From assembly GCA_014058105.1 (NCBI GenBank), contig JACGCM010001844.1, positions 3,534,001 to 3,598,000 on the forward strand: DNA of 64,000 nucleotides. The letters run 5' to 3'. Positions 1-11,129 of this stretch are shown here, in pieces. This DNA comes from Kingdonia uniflora (lineage: Eukaryota > Streptophyta > Magnoliopsida > Ranunculales > Circaeasteraceae). The translations under genes were made by a program, and so were the position numbers. The first letter of the stretch is position 1. Each line of letters opens with the position of its first letter. Under the pieces are notes generated by a model. That model was not told where the DNA came from, did not search any database, and worked only from the letters and a program-made list of their open reading frames with translations.

Positions 1-470
1 ATGGACATGCAAATCTAGTGGGCATACAAAACTAGAATGGCCATAAAAAAAATGGACATGCATAATTAGAATGGGCATACAAAACTGAAATGGGCATGCA
101 GAAAATGGACAGGCAGAACTGGAATGTATTTGGACAGGCAGAATGGGCATTCAAAACTAGAATATAAACAACAACTAGAATGGGCATTCATACAAACCTA
201 GAATATAAATAGAAAAGGCATTAACTAAAGGCATCAATAACACCCAAATTAGACAAAGAATGGACACCAAAATTTCATTCACCACAAACTAGAGTTACAT
301 CTCCAATAATTTAGATGAATCACAAAATAATCATATCTCCAAAAAATTAAAATAAATAAAAGAAACTTCAGCAATTCATATAAAAGCCATATCTCTCTAA
401 AAAAAAGCACAATAATGCTTAAACCTTCCACTTCACCCTAGGTGGATTAAAAGTCTTCATGTATAGATTA
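1..470. repeat. Degenerate short tandem repeats downstream of the MULE gene
   Basis: The first 240 bases consist of diverged units of about 20 bases built on 'gaatgggcatacaaaacta' and variants with 'atggacatgca'. They are followed by about 230 bases of AT-rich sequence without a convincing reading frame. The stretch lies just 3' of the minus-strand transposase gene, so it is probably the 3' untranslated or subterminal part of the same Mutator-like element. The left terminal inverted repeat would then lie outside the window. I see no gene here. Confidence 0.55.
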
Positions 471-584
471 GTTTGACTGGATGGCTTAGGAAGAGTGCTC
501 TTTGTTTGTGCTTGACTGGAGTATGTAGCTTTGGCATTATTCCTCCCACCTGTTTGTTATGTAATTCTCCTACCTGTTTTAGTT

Positions 585-717
585 GCTTGTGGTGTAGCCC
601 TTCCAGATGCTTTAGATGCTTGTGGTGTAGCCCTTCTAGATGCTTTAGTTGCTTGTGGTGTAGCCCTTATAGTTGTTTTAGTTGCTTGTGGTTTAACCCT
701 CCCACCTATTTGGGTTG
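585..717 (-). repeat. 33-bp coding tandem repeat (11-residue units) in the transposase tail
   Basis: The core gcttgtggtgtagccctt recurs at 585, 618, 651 and 684, exactly 33 bases apart, so the frame is kept. On the minus strand it encodes about four units resembling RATPQATKASR, a basic Ala/Pro/Thr-rich low-complexity tail. It follows the CCHC zinc knuckle of the Mutator-like transposase. Perfect multiples of three suggest expansion while the gene was still coding. An opposite-strand reading frame over the same repeat is treated as a shadow. Confidence 0.7.
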
Positions 718-2829
718 TACTCTGTTGGCCAGAAGTAAAAAAATTTAACTTAACTCTCATCTATTCTTGACTTCTTGGAGTATCTACCTTAGGAAGTTTC
801 TTCTTTTGGAGAACAACCTTATCAGGCACAGGGGGACCCTTGCATGTTTTTTTAAAATGTCCATATTGTCCACACTTTGCACATCTCCTTGTCCTTGGAT
901 TAGTGAGTTCATCTTCATCTTTTTTCCTTGATTTTCTAGTTCTACCAGTTGGCCTCAGAAGTGGGGGTGGCCTGACTTCACTTGGTGGCAATAATTAAAG
1001 TGTAGCTCCAATGAGATGAAACAAAAAAATGAATAAACAATTGAAAAAATGTAGATCTAAATAACATACCTGCACCCAACTTGTTTCATCAGCCACAGGA
1101 TAAACTGCATTAGTATATTCTTTTATATATGTAGACACCCAATGGTACTTACTACAATATCCACATATAAAGTATCAAAGATATAAATGGTTCACATCCA
1201 TGCATAATTAAGATATCAACAATTAATTATGTATAAATACTTACTGCTTCCATGGTCTTCTCTTCCAAACAAGTATGCACACTGCATGTACACATTGTAA
1301 GCCAGAAATCTGCCACTCTTTGGATTCACATTCTTGGACATTTAAGTTAATTGCCCATCTTTGTCCATCTTTTGTAACTGTAAAACAATTCTAATCGGCA
1401 CCTGCAAGATCAAATTTTCCATACCACTTCTTCAACTTTGCAATATGTGTAACTGCCCTTGGTACCAAACCATCTTGGTCTCAAGTACTTGCCTTAGTTC
1501 TTCTATCATACATCAAAGTCATTATCATCATATTCAACATTTCTAATGGCTTGTGGAGTGGTTTATCCCTTACCCTCAAAATCCAATTGTTAAATGACTC
1601 ACTAAAATTATTAGTGATGTGCTCACATTTAGCTGTTGAGTCAAAATGAGATATACACCAAGTTTTAGGAGGTTCAATCTCTAACTACTACTTAGTAGAT
1701 AAATGGTATTCTCCTAGGTTAGCAAGAAAATTATCTTTATCAACAATTATAAAAGATCTGGCTGCATTCCAAGATAGCTTCTCCAAATGTGTACCCATAT
1801 AAATATTTTTAAAATTCTTGTACATGTGCCTAAAACAGAACCTATGATTGCAATGATGGAAATTATCTGCAACTGCTTTAATCAACTACCTATCAAAAAT
1901 GAAAGCCAATTTGGCATCATCATAAACAAGTCATGGCTATAGTATTTGAAGAAATGTGTTTCATGTATCATAACATTCACTTCTGCATAAGTATGTAGCA
2001 ATTGGAAATAAACCATTGTTCCCATCAAGACCTATGATAGACAAACAAACTCCCCCATATTTTCCTTTCAAGAAACACTCATCTAATCCAAGAACTGGCC
2101 TGCACCCTCTCAACCAACCTTTATAAGATTCCTTGAACATTACCACAATTCCTATCCACTGCAAGGTGGCATTATCTCTGCTATAACCTGTAATACTCCC
2201 AAGATTTCCAATAAGAAGTTCTCTGACTAAAGAAGGCATCTTAAAGTATCGCTCATCATATGAACCAACAATCCTTTCCATACATATAGTCCACACATTC
2301 CAAGAAGTCCAATAGGATAAATAATTACCAAATATTCTCCTAATTATTGTAAAGACATCAATGGGCCTTGATAATTTAATGCTTCTCAGTCCTTCCTCAC
2401 AATAGTTGGCAACCCACAAAGTATTTACTGACTTGTTTTTGTCTTCGCTATCACCTTCACAAGTATGCTCTAAACAACTACTTTTTCTCACAAACATGGT
2501 ATGTTGATCAGAGGATCTTCTAACATATAACATCCACTTGCAAGTCTTATCAGTACCCTTGAACCTTAGCCTGTAACTTTTTTTTTTTTGATAATATGTG
2601 AATTTGTTTTGGATAGACCATTCCCTTATATAGCTTCTTGACTCATTAATATTTGGCCACTCCATCCCAATCATAATAGGATTAACACAATTATCTACTC
2701 GTCTACTGTCCAAAACTGCCATATTTTCTTCTTTCTAAAAAATATTGTTATTCTCTCCCACAAAATCATTAAATTCTTTATACTTTGCAATATCTTAAGC
2801 TGTGGGTACACCATCTCCATCCTATGAGG

Positions 2830-3130
2830 AGTGAGTGCCATAATAATGTTATTCAATATCTACATTATTCACATCAATATTTTCTTGAACATCACTTGCT
2901 TGAGAATCAGTTGGTATCTTATCAGATTATTGGACATTGTTTGGCTGAAAATCATTTGCTTGAACATTACTTGCTTGAACATCAATTGGTATCTCATTAA
3001 ATTATTGGACATAATTTGGCTGAAATAAATTTGATTAAACATCACTTACTTGAACTTCAATTGGTATCTCATCAAGTTGTTGGACATCATTTTGCTGAAA
3101 ACCAGTTACTTGAACATCAATTGGCTGCTA
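2830..3130 (-). repeat. 75-bp coding tandem repeat (25-residue units) in the transposase linker
   Basis: The string ttggtatct recurs at 2911, 2986 and 3061, exactly 75 bases apart. Read on the minus strand each unit gives an acidic, Gln/Asn-rich segment of about 25 residues, with motifs such as IPIDVQ and NDFQPN. It lies between the N-terminal segment and the MuDR domain of the MULE protein. Like the 33-bp tail repeat, its length is a multiple of three, but some units now carry stops. A hydrophobic plus-strand frame (2785-3210) is an antisense shadow. Confidence 0.65.
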
Positions 3131-3642
3131 ATCTATTTCTTGAATACCATTTGTTTGGATATCATCTTCATCTAAGTTCATCATATCTGTATCATTATCA
3201 CTATCACTAGAATTTGGCAGCTCATCTAATTCCTCCTCAGAAAGGTAACTTGCTATCTTCCTTTTATGTGTTGGGGGAACATGTTTGAATTTTTTTTAAC
3301 TATAGAAGCATAAAAATGTATAGTTCCTTCACTTGCATCATCACTATTTTTAAACATGTCCTTCAAGATGTGGTTAGCATCCACTATTTTCTGTTTACCA
3401 AGGAATAAGCAACACCGTTGAAGCATTGACCCTGTAAGAACTGAATGTGCAGTTTCCAAACAATGATCCCTCATCTTCTTCGATAATCTAATCAGTTTCT
3501 TTAGGGTAGGGGAACATTTGGATTGTTTTTTAACTATGTAATCTTTCCCACCAATATAGTTCAATTTGCAGTACCCAGTGGCCCCTAGACTTGTCCACTT
3601 TCCCTCAACATGGATGACCAAATCCAAATCTTTAGGTTCCAA

Positions 3643-4110
3643 TATACAATTAAGGCTAAATTAAACAAATAATTAGGACATATGAGGAATAAACATTGAG
3701 TTTCATCAATACTATTTCTATCATATCAAGTCACAAGACACCATAACATTGCTTATATACTATATACTACACAACATCATCAACAGAACAAATGAAACAG
3801 ACTACAGTAAAATTATTCAAATGAAGTGATAAAGACATACAAACATGACAATAAGATAAAAGAAGAAGAAATAATCAAACTGAAATGAATTAATCTAGAA
3901 ATATTTATCATCACATAAATGAAAAGAAAAAAAAATCCACAGAAAACCCATTAAACATCACAGTAGTTGGCAACTCTACACAACATCACATAAAATCCTT
4001 GCTTCTAAGGGAAAAAATTGTAATGAAATGAAAATTAAGAAAATTCATACATACATACATTGATTGGGAGAAGAAAATTGAAAAAATGTCAAAAAAAAAA
4101 AGAAAAAAAA
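3643..4110. other. AT-rich 5' flank of the MULE transposase, no gene seen
   Basis: This is AT-rich DNA directly upstream of the minus-strand transposase gene. No convincing reading frame, RNA gene or recognised repeat is visible. It probably holds the 5' untranslated region and promoter of the MULE. The A-rich runs near 4090-4110 border the tandem duplication that follows. Confidence 0.4.
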
Positions 4111-4365
4111 AATTAAAACGATATTGAAGAAGATAATAACATATTTTTTACTTGGAATTTCTTCATTTTGGGGGTAATGACATCACTGTTAATTGAAGTT
4201 CTCTTCATTAATCAAATTGAGAAAAAGAAAAGAAAAGAAATTAAAACGAAATTAAAGGAGATAATACCATACATTTTTTTTCTTCTTCTGTAATTTCTTC
4301 ATTTTGGGGGTAATGACATCACTATTAATTGAAGTTCTCTTCATTAATCTATTGAATTGAAGTTT
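4111..4365. repeat. Tandem duplication, period 128 bp, upstream of the MULE gene
   Basis: The segment starting aattaaaacg at 4111 is repeated from 4239. Both copies contain tttcttcattttgggggtaa, then a 'tgacatcact(g/a)ttaattgaag' stretch and an 'attaatc' end. The copies differ by scattered substitutions and a small insertion. It is a non-coding duplication in the subterminal part of the Mutator-like element. Such subterminal repeats can hold transposase-binding sites, but that is only an inference here. Confidence 0.7.
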
Positions 4366-5310
4366 TATCACCTTCAAAACTGATCGAATTTCTGTTGGTT
4401 GAAGTTATGTTGGCAGGTAGAAGCTATATTTGGGTTTTGAAGTTAGAGAGAGAAAGTCGACAGTGATGTCTTCATTTAGGTTAGGTTAAGGCATACCACA
4501 CACTAGCAAGCATAATTTAGACATTTAATAATTTAGACTAAGTTAGCAGATTCAAGACCTAGTTGACTCTGACGGTTGATGACGAAAAATCAAATTTGGG
4601 GTCTAAAGTCTAAGAAATGCCAATTTTGGCGGGTTATGTCAAGGTGGTTTAAAATATTGTGGTCCAAAGTCTAAAAATCTCTTCAAAATGTGGATGAAAC
4701 TAGACATAAAGTAGCATTGAATAAAAAAGGAAACATGTTTCAAACTCTTGTGTTTGAAAGTATAGCGACTTAGCATTTGCATGGTCAAAAAAGATAAAAT
4801 GGGGTTGGTATTTGCATGGTCAGAAAAGAAAGAGCGGACAACATAACTAGTGGAAACTCAACATCCATGGTTACCCCACTGCGACCTTTACTAGTTTTAT
4901 TAGGAGACTATTTTAAAATTGATTCTGTGACCACTCCCAATCACAGCATTACCTCTGGAAATGTTCAACATTTGGTTTGACAATCCAAAGTAAAAAAACA
5001 ATTGCTGGAAAAAAAGAAGACGTCAAAGACAGACATGGAAAAAAAAAGAGAGAATATAAAAACCTCTCTTTTTCTCAGTCACTTTTTTCCTAGCCTTACC
5101 AACATAGGATCCTAAGCCAAAAAGATGTGGATTTCTTACTGAAGTGATTCCTCAGTTTCTTAACTAGAAAGAGGAGGCAACACTTTTGACTTGTGCAGCT
5201 ATGCTCCATGAAGTAGCTTGAGTATTCGCTCTACGAACTCTAGACATATCTAGTACAGACTCTGCTTCCCAGGTTTTTTTTTACACTTGCTAGTTTTTTA
5301 CATCTATACC
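4366..5310. other. MULE end region and unassigned flank up to element A
   Basis: Around 4560-4690 two similar blocks, ggggtctaaagtctaagaaa and ggtccaaagtctaaaaa, resemble terminal sequence of Mutator-like elements. The right end of the MULE may therefore fall near 4690. I cannot confirm this, because the matching left end is outside the window. From 4700 to 5310 I see no gene. There is a TATA-like gagaatataaaaacc near 5050 followed by a pyrimidine-rich stretch, which could be a decayed promoter. Element A's LTR starts at 5311. Confidence 0.35.
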
Positions 5311-5827
5311 TGTAAGGGCCTAATTTTGTAATAGCTCGATTAAGCTCTTACACCAAATGTACCTGTGACACAACTAGTATAATTAATAATATAAAAATGA
5401 TACAGGTAGTTAGCGTAGAAACTTTTAAATAGGTAAAAACCATGACCTCGACTTAATGATTTAGTAACTCTAACTTTATTGCTTGAGACTGATATTTTGA
5501 TTATAAGTTATGATCTCTTAAGCCAGAAAAACTTAGTCCCTTATTATTATGTATCTTATTCCTTTTTAGACCTCATCCTTAGTTCATTTTTGCGTACGAG
5601 CACGTTCCCCTAAAAATGGGAGTAAGTGGTAGTTAGACCTATAACTGCTAGTTCGTGAGAGACAGGTGTCCTTGACTTGTTCCATTTTATTTTGAGTACT
5701 CGAGCTACGTTCATCTTCAGTTCGTAGTCCAGGTGTCCTTGTTGATAGTCTATGCCACGTGTATATTGCGTGAGTCTGGCATGTTACTAGTTCGATGTTA
5801 TCCCTGCTTGAGGGTTAAGTCCCTACA
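5311..5827 (-). repeat. Element A 3' LTR
   Basis: On the minus strand it begins TGTAGGGAC and ends ...CCCTTACA, with TG...CA ends. It matches the copy at 16093-16609 over its whole length with many substitutions, mostly transitions. Next to it at 5828-5842 the minus strand reads AAGAGGGGGAGAT, a polypurine tract for plus-strand DNA priming. A CACGTG G-box lies at 5756-5761. Confidence 0.85.
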
Positions 5828-5842
5828 ATCTCCCCCTCTTAA

Positions 5843-6202
5843 CTGAAAGTACGGGTGTCTTGAGTTGAAAAGGTTTAATTGATCTTAGTAGAAGAATACG
5901 AAGAGGTTGTCTGACATTGGATGTGATAGGTTTTGCTCATGTGGAGATTTATCTTGGAATTAATATGAAATATTGGGAATTGGAATGTTGACTATGACTT
6001 TTTTGGTTGGATGTTGGGTTTTCTTGAAATTTATTCTTAGAATACTGACTACTTTGAAAACCATTCTCTGTATTGAATGTATCTTTGTCTATATACTGCT
6101 GCTGTTGACTGCTGTACATCCGATTATTTTTCTGCCAGTACTTCTATTGTTTCAAATTTTCTGTAAGTTCCCATCTCCATTATAGTCGTTTGTGAGTGAA
6201 GA
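5843..6202 (+). other. Antisense leader region of element A
   Basis: This is T-rich non-coding sequence between the 3' LTR and the first antisense gene. A TATA-like ctatatac lies at 6089-6096, about 107 bases before the start-equivalent of ORF-a. In elements B and D a clear TATAAATA occupies the corresponding place. A small hydrophobic frame at 5973-6185 has no counterpart that I recognise in the other copies and is not called as a gene. Confidence 0.4.
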
Positions 6203-6634
6203 ATAGTGACTACTAGATGCCAATCATATGAAGCTAGGGTACATGCTAAAGTGCAAGAACTTTAGTTATGTTATTTTGGGATCCAGTCCCTAGATCTTCC
6301 GATGCCCATTCTTGTTCATCCTACATATCACGGGAAGATGTATGAGGAGGTAGTGGAGGCGGATAATGACTACTATCAGATTGTGCGGTTTTATTATCTG
6401 GTGGTATATGGGGAACAACACAAGGTGGGTTTGCCGCTTCTTGCGATGGAGACAGTTTCAGAGGAGGACGAGGCTGCCGGTGTTCCTACCAGGAAGTACC
6501 ACCACTACCATGCGAGTGAGTAGGTTCTATTATAACAATATTTATTTTCTTGCGGAGGTGGTGGTTTCAGAGGAGGAAGAGGTTGTTGTCTTTCCTCAAA
6601 AGAACACAATCCTGCAAGTAACTTGTTGTTGTAG
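6203..6634 (+). pseudogene. Antisense ORF-a, element A copy (Gly/Arg-rich tail)
   Basis: One frame runs from 6203 (ATA in place of the ATG seen in B and D) to the stop at 6632-6634, with three in-frame stops. Motifs shared with element D include V-T-R at the start, YFG-QSL followed by a Pro-rich turn, an acidic DNDYY-like patch, RFYYLVV and GEQ. The C-terminal part holds GGGGFRGGRG, an RGG-like stretch, in the same frame. RGG boxes are commonly RNA-binding, so a role with element RNA is possible but inferred. It is antisense to gag-pol and lies first in the cassette after the 3' LTR. I know of no named family. Confidence 0.55.
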
Positions 6635-6852
6635 ATGTATTTGTACACTTTCTATTTTATGTAACGAATGATATTTGTTTTTGAAATGTATTTTGTTGGG
6701 TACATTTTTGAGATAATGAAAGGAAATAGTATTTGTTTTGGGAAAATAAATGTAAGAAATTTGGCAAATAAAGAGGTATTTTTCGAAGTGAGTAGAATTG
6801 ATAAGTATTTAAGTTGTTTGGGCAGATAACCTTAACAACTCTAATATTTATC

Positions 6853-6860
6853 TATAAATA
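6853..6860 (+). promoter_or_regulatory. TATA box of antisense ORF-b, element A
   Basis: A perfect TATAAATA lies 93 bases upstream of the ORF-b ATG. Equivalent TATA boxes precede ORF-b in elements B (29799) and D (32613). Conservation of position relative to the gene supports promoter function in the ancestor. Confidence 0.5.
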
Positions 6861-6945
6861 TCTTATATGCGTAAAAGGTGGGATTGCATTCTATTGTTTT
6901 CTATGGTTGTAAATAAGTGGCAGATAAAGTTTGGAATTAGTAAAC

Positions 6946-7297
6946 ATGGTGAGGACTCGTTCTCAGAGAGTTCATTATGCATGAGGGGTGTTTGGCGATA
7001 AAGGTTGCATAAGTGCGTGAACAAATATTCAAGCTTCTTAGATATGAGGACGAGCTGCCAGTTTCTGTAATGTAGCTCGAAGGTTTGACTGTGAGAGAAA
7101 GAGATATCGAACTGGATCGACATTTTTGGTGTGATGTTTTTCGTGATATGATAACTAACCCTGAATCTCGAAAGATTACTGTAACAAAGATTGCTCTGGA
7201 TAAGATAGCTGATGAAGATAAGCTGATTGATGGTGGTGAGGTGATTAGATGTGGTATTGTAGGTCATTTGGGATGTTTCAGATATAATTATTTTTGA
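6946..7297 (+). pseudogene. Antisense ORF-b, element A copy
   Basis: This small gene of about 117 codons starts ATGGTGAGGACTCG (MVRTRSQR). After a stop and frameshift it continues as a clean frame from 7085 to 7297. Its second half shares with copies B and D a charged RERD/RERE patch, a hydrophobic F-D/E-(I/V/M)F block, and the ending IRCG--GHLGCF-Y. The CG..GH..C spacing recalls a zinc-binding motif but is not a standard CCHC knuckle. The function is unknown. A longer minus-strand frame over the same bases (6863-7477) is not conserved and is treated as a shadow. Confidence 0.55.
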
Positions 7298-8344
7298 GAG
7301 ATCGTTTGTATGACAGTTCAAAATATTGTATTGGGATAAAAAATAAAAATATTGTAGGACTTGGCGCATTTTTTTCCTTGTTATGTGGATTATGTTTGGA
7401 TTTAAATTTTTTGAATATCTATTTTCTCTGGAATTACCATTGAAGTTATTATAAATATGGTGGATCATATACAACAAAATATATGAAAATCATTAGGATA
7501 AGATAAAAAGTGGAGAGTGTGAGGTCAAATTATTTGTGTAGTATGGAGTTGTCAGGGATATGGAGAGGTATGAGAGGAAAATTAGTAGAAGAGAGAAAAA
7601 CACATTTAATGATAGGCGTAGTTGTAATGATGAAAGAGTGTATTTCACCTAAAGGCGTGATGGGATTGACAGGAGCAGTGGAAATGCCACCTCAATTGAA
7701 AAACCGAGGGTGGCTGACACGAGCCCCCATATCTGCCAGAGGTTTGAAAAGAAACCTATAAGTAACTCTTCCCTTTTTTCTTCAAATTTTTTACAAAATA
7801 TAGAGAAACGAATGCTTAGAGAGAAAAATAAAATTTGATCGCGAATTCATTATTGAGGCAAACCCAGAGTTGAATTATCATTTTTAGAGGGGTGAGGAAT
7901 TTTTGATCTTAAAGGGGGAGAAGAGACTTTCGTTACAAGAGTTTACTGCTAAAAAGGTGTTTGATGTACCGGATTTATTCTCAGCTATTGGAGGATAGTG
8001 GTTTGTGCATGAAAGTTTTACTGCTGTGTGATTTGATTGATATCTATATTTGTGGACGATTTCCTCTTTTTTCTTAATTTGAACTTTGAAATGTTTACTA
8101 TATTCAGAAATTGTGAGTTATGTACTATTTAAGGATAATGTGGCTTTTTGAAATTTAATTTTCTCATTTAGTGATAAGTACTGTAGAGATATGAAAATAA
8201 TATATTGTATCTTTTTTATTTGGCTTATAATAATCAAGAAAAAATAGAAAAATTGACTAGAATACCTGGTCCTTTATGTAGGCGTAGATGCATTGAAAAG
8301 AACTTAGTAATAAACTTCCTTTTTTGTGAAGCTTGTCATTCGAG
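7298..8344 (+). other. Promoter, 5' leader exon and intron of antisense ORF-c, element A
   Basis: There is no protein gene that I can support. A TATA-like ctataagta lies at 7756-7764, equivalent to TATAAATA at 44581 in element B. A leader exon of about 230 bases appears to follow. By comparison with B and D its 5' splice site falls near 7995 (here ggag/gatagtgg, in B gaag/gttagtgg). An intron would then end just before the ORF-c ATG at 8345. The 7510-7761 frame overlaps this promoter and has no conserved protein features. Confidence 0.4.
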
Positions 8345-11075
8345 ATGGAGCCTTCCACCTCGGGTCATTCGATGGCTGATATAAATGTTGGATTTGTGGT
8401 TGCCAATTCTATGGGGGGTGAGCTTATGGATAAGAGCTCAAATGATGGTGCTTTATCAGTTAAGAGGAAGAGTAAAGGGGAGGAACAACTCAAGATTCTA
8501 GTTTTCCTGGTAATCTCTATCTCTATCGCTACCCTGTAGGGTCAGATGTGTTTAAAGAATTTTGTAAATGTAAAAGTAGTTTTGTAGATGTATGGGGAGG
8601 GGTGATAAAATACGGTGGGGGATCTTTTAAGGGGTGTTCTGATGGGAAGGGGGTAACAGTACATTTTTCTTGCTGCCTGACTTGGAGTTTGAGAAAATGG
8701 TAGAAATATTCTAGTGTTTGTTTCCTTTGAGTACTTCAATAGGAATTTGGGAGGTGATTTGGATGAGGGTTTTCTATGTTATCTTGCCTAGTTTGAGTAT
8801 GGGTTAGTGGTCCCTTTAAGCAACCTTGCTAAATGTATCATGAATAAGATTAAGGCTTGTCCTGTACAATTGAAATGCAACATATGGGAGGTTATAAACA
8901 TTTGTGAGAATTTAAATAGGAGGCGGGCCCGTGAGGGGAATGAGAAAAGATTAACTCCAATAGATATTTTGAAGTATTTTACTGTGAAATACTTTGTTTC
9001 TACTGGGGGTGCATACTTCTCTTCTAGCTCGACCCAACCATAATTTTTTGACCTAAATTCTACAGGAAGGGTATGGAATGATAATTTAGTTTGGGTAAAA
9101 GGTGAGTATTTCCAGCGAGCTGATGAGGACTCCCTGGCTCTTATATATAAATCGTTTAAGAAATATAAGTAGAGTTTACTTATTCCAAACTATATCTGCA
9201 TATGGTGCTCTATTTGTATTGACAATATATTGTGTGGTATGTAGATCCTCTTTCTTTTATTAAGAGAGAAGAACTCTTGATTGATATAGTAGCTCGAGAG
9301 GGAACCGAGCTAGAAGCTATTTTTGTCAAACTTGAGATTAGTAGGAATAAGCGATTGAACTGCAAATCTACTAAAGTTCAGAAGTCTCAAGTAAAGAGGA
9401 AAATAGCAGGTGTTAGCTCATCTTTTGTGGCTGTTCAAAGTGTTGTGGGCACACCAGTGACCAATGCCTTAGAATTACCACATATGGGAAGCTACCACCA
9501 CCAGCCACGAAATCAAGGGCTGCAGGGGTTATTTCGGGCAACAAAAACCAAAAACTGAAGAGTACTGTTTTGACCTCTGGGACCACAGAGTACGGAGGTC
9601 TAGAGTTTTAAGTAAAAAAAGAAACATGAGGAGACCCCTCTACCTATTTTGAATAAGGTAAAGGAAGATGTTGTGATTTCGAGCACCGAGGATGACCTTC
9701 TCATTTTGGAAAACAAGTTAAGGTCTGCTGCTCGAGAAGACTCTAAAAAGTTAGACTCGGGTATAAAAATAGAGATGTGCAGGGTAAGTGTAACTCTGTA
9801 ATTATTGTTATTCATTTGAAAAGTTCAATTTGATTTTTTTATCTTTTTTGTATAGGTTTCACCTAAGGTATCTGCCTTGGGTTTGAGGATGGGAAGGTAG
9901 AGCTTGGGAAGTGGATTGCTCAGCTTGAGAAAGATTTGGCAAGTGAGCGGGTCGGCGAAGCTGATGGAGGAGAAGGTGCAATCAACTGCAGAGGCTGGGG
10001 AGTTAAGGATGTATTTCTAGGGAGTAGCAGACATGGTTGGTATAAAATACAAATAATATTTTGACAACTTGATTGTAGCTCGAGACAACCTTGCCCAACG
10101 GCTCCAGGATAAAGGCTACTCTTTTGATGATGTAATGGCTATCATGGAGGGTCTATATGAGGATGTTGCAGGGCTAGATGGAAAGGAAAAGGCAAAGGTA
10201 TGGAAGACTCTGCGTGAAGAGGCTGTATCAGGGTTAAATGTTGTATCTCCAAGTACATACCAGGAAAACCAAGGAGGGGAGGACCAGGAGAAGGTAGAGT
10301 AATATATATTGGAATGTCCTTAGAATATTCTAGAACTGGAGGGGGGAAAACATTTGTATGTATTATTTTGAGTAGTAAAGTTATGATGTTGTTATACCGT
10401 TTAATAGTAAAATTGTTGTGTAGGAACTTAACGAACTGCGCGTCATAATTGAGGCTTTAAAGAAAGAGCTCGCTAGGGAGAAAAATGTTACACAAGTAGG
10501 AGCTCTCTTGACTGGATTAACTGAGGTTCAGGTAAGAAAATATAAAGAACTTAGTGAAGACCACTAGAAAGATTTATGTGTAGCTCGTTTAGGATTGGCT
10601 AAAGATAAAATAGAGAATGATAAAGCAGTTAGGAAAGATAAAGAGTAGGTACTTAAAAATACGACCTTTCTTTCCTGGTGATATTAGAGAAAATATTCCA
10701 AAAGTGACCAAAGACCTTATGAAGTTAACCCCCTTTTTATAAGTGGAAATGGACAGTAAGAGAGGGTTAAAAGAGGCATACCTTAAAATTCTAGAAGATC
10801 GATCTATTTATCCAGATCCTGAGATGATAGAAGTATTGGCCACCAGGGCGAGAAACCTACATAACTTAAAAGCCGATGACTGGTGGATCAAGGAAGAGAC
10901 ATTGTTGCTGCTAGCGTACCAAAATTCAGAACTTCTAAAGTTGGTGAAAGCTCGTCTGACATATCAAAAAATTGATTTATTTAAAAGAATTTGCAAACTG
11001 TTTTGGTTTCTGTGTGGTAGATGTTTGGATAGAATTAAACTAGTTTTACCTTTTGCTTTATCTTTTAAGATTTAG
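8345..11075 (+). pseudogene. Antisense ORF-c, element A copy (domain plus coiled coil, multi-exon)
   Basis: It starts ATGGAGCC (MEPSTSG), matching METLTSG in element B. The N-terminal domain, to about 9165, carries motifs shared with B, D and E: VFKEFC, FKGC, a weakened YGLSLPL segment (here YGLVVPLSNLAKCIM), NIWEVI and an ITP-DIL-Y--VKY block. An intron with gtaagtgtaa near 9783 and ttgtatag near 9855 separates a charged segment from a coiled-coil part with LAQRL--KGYSFDDV (10069-10302). The last segment (10743-11075) does not resemble the C-terminal block of the other copies. The N-terminal domain resembles plant 'putative gypsy-type transposon' proteins, which is an inference. Several stops and frameshifts are present. 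Confidence 0.55.
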
Positions 11076-11129
11076 TAGATAAAGATATATACATATTGAT
11101 GATAGTAGACAGTAATGTAGAAAAAAACT

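Larger units (their letters stand above)
557..3642 (-). pseudogene. Mutator-like (MuDR-type) transposase, interrupted
   Basis: MULE transposases cut and paste DNA in the nucleus. Reading from 3642 downward there is an N-terminal segment (3642-3253) beginning MEPKDLDLVIHVEGKW, then an acidic linker with 25-residue repeats (about 2830-3130). The plant MuDR-type domain and start of the DDE core follow (2722-1961), with the motif LDECFLKGKYGG. The core continues at 1885-1688 (RFCFRHMYKNFK). A SWIM-type motif lies near 1278-1338, a CCHC knuckle (CAKCGQYGHFKKTC) at 991-761, and a basic repeat tail comes last. GTAAGTATTT near 1244 and GTATGTTATT near 1067 on the minus strand look like 5' splice sites, so the 3' part had introns. 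A frameshift near 3290 (T-run), stops in the linker, a stop at 1688 and CES in place of CxC in the SWIM motif indicate an inactive copy. Confidence 0.85.

Noticed and set aside
473..770. Two plus-strand frames rich in Cys/Leu/Val
   Set aside because: They are antisense readings of the 33-bp repeat that encodes the MULE transposase tail. Their composition comes from the repeat.
2785..3210. Plus-strand His/Leu-rich frames
   Set aside because: They mirror the 75-bp repeat in the transposase linker and have no independent support.
6863..7477. 204-codon minus-strand frame in element A
   Set aside because: It lies antisense to ORF-b, whose plus-strand protein is conserved in three elements. The minus frame shows no conserved motif.
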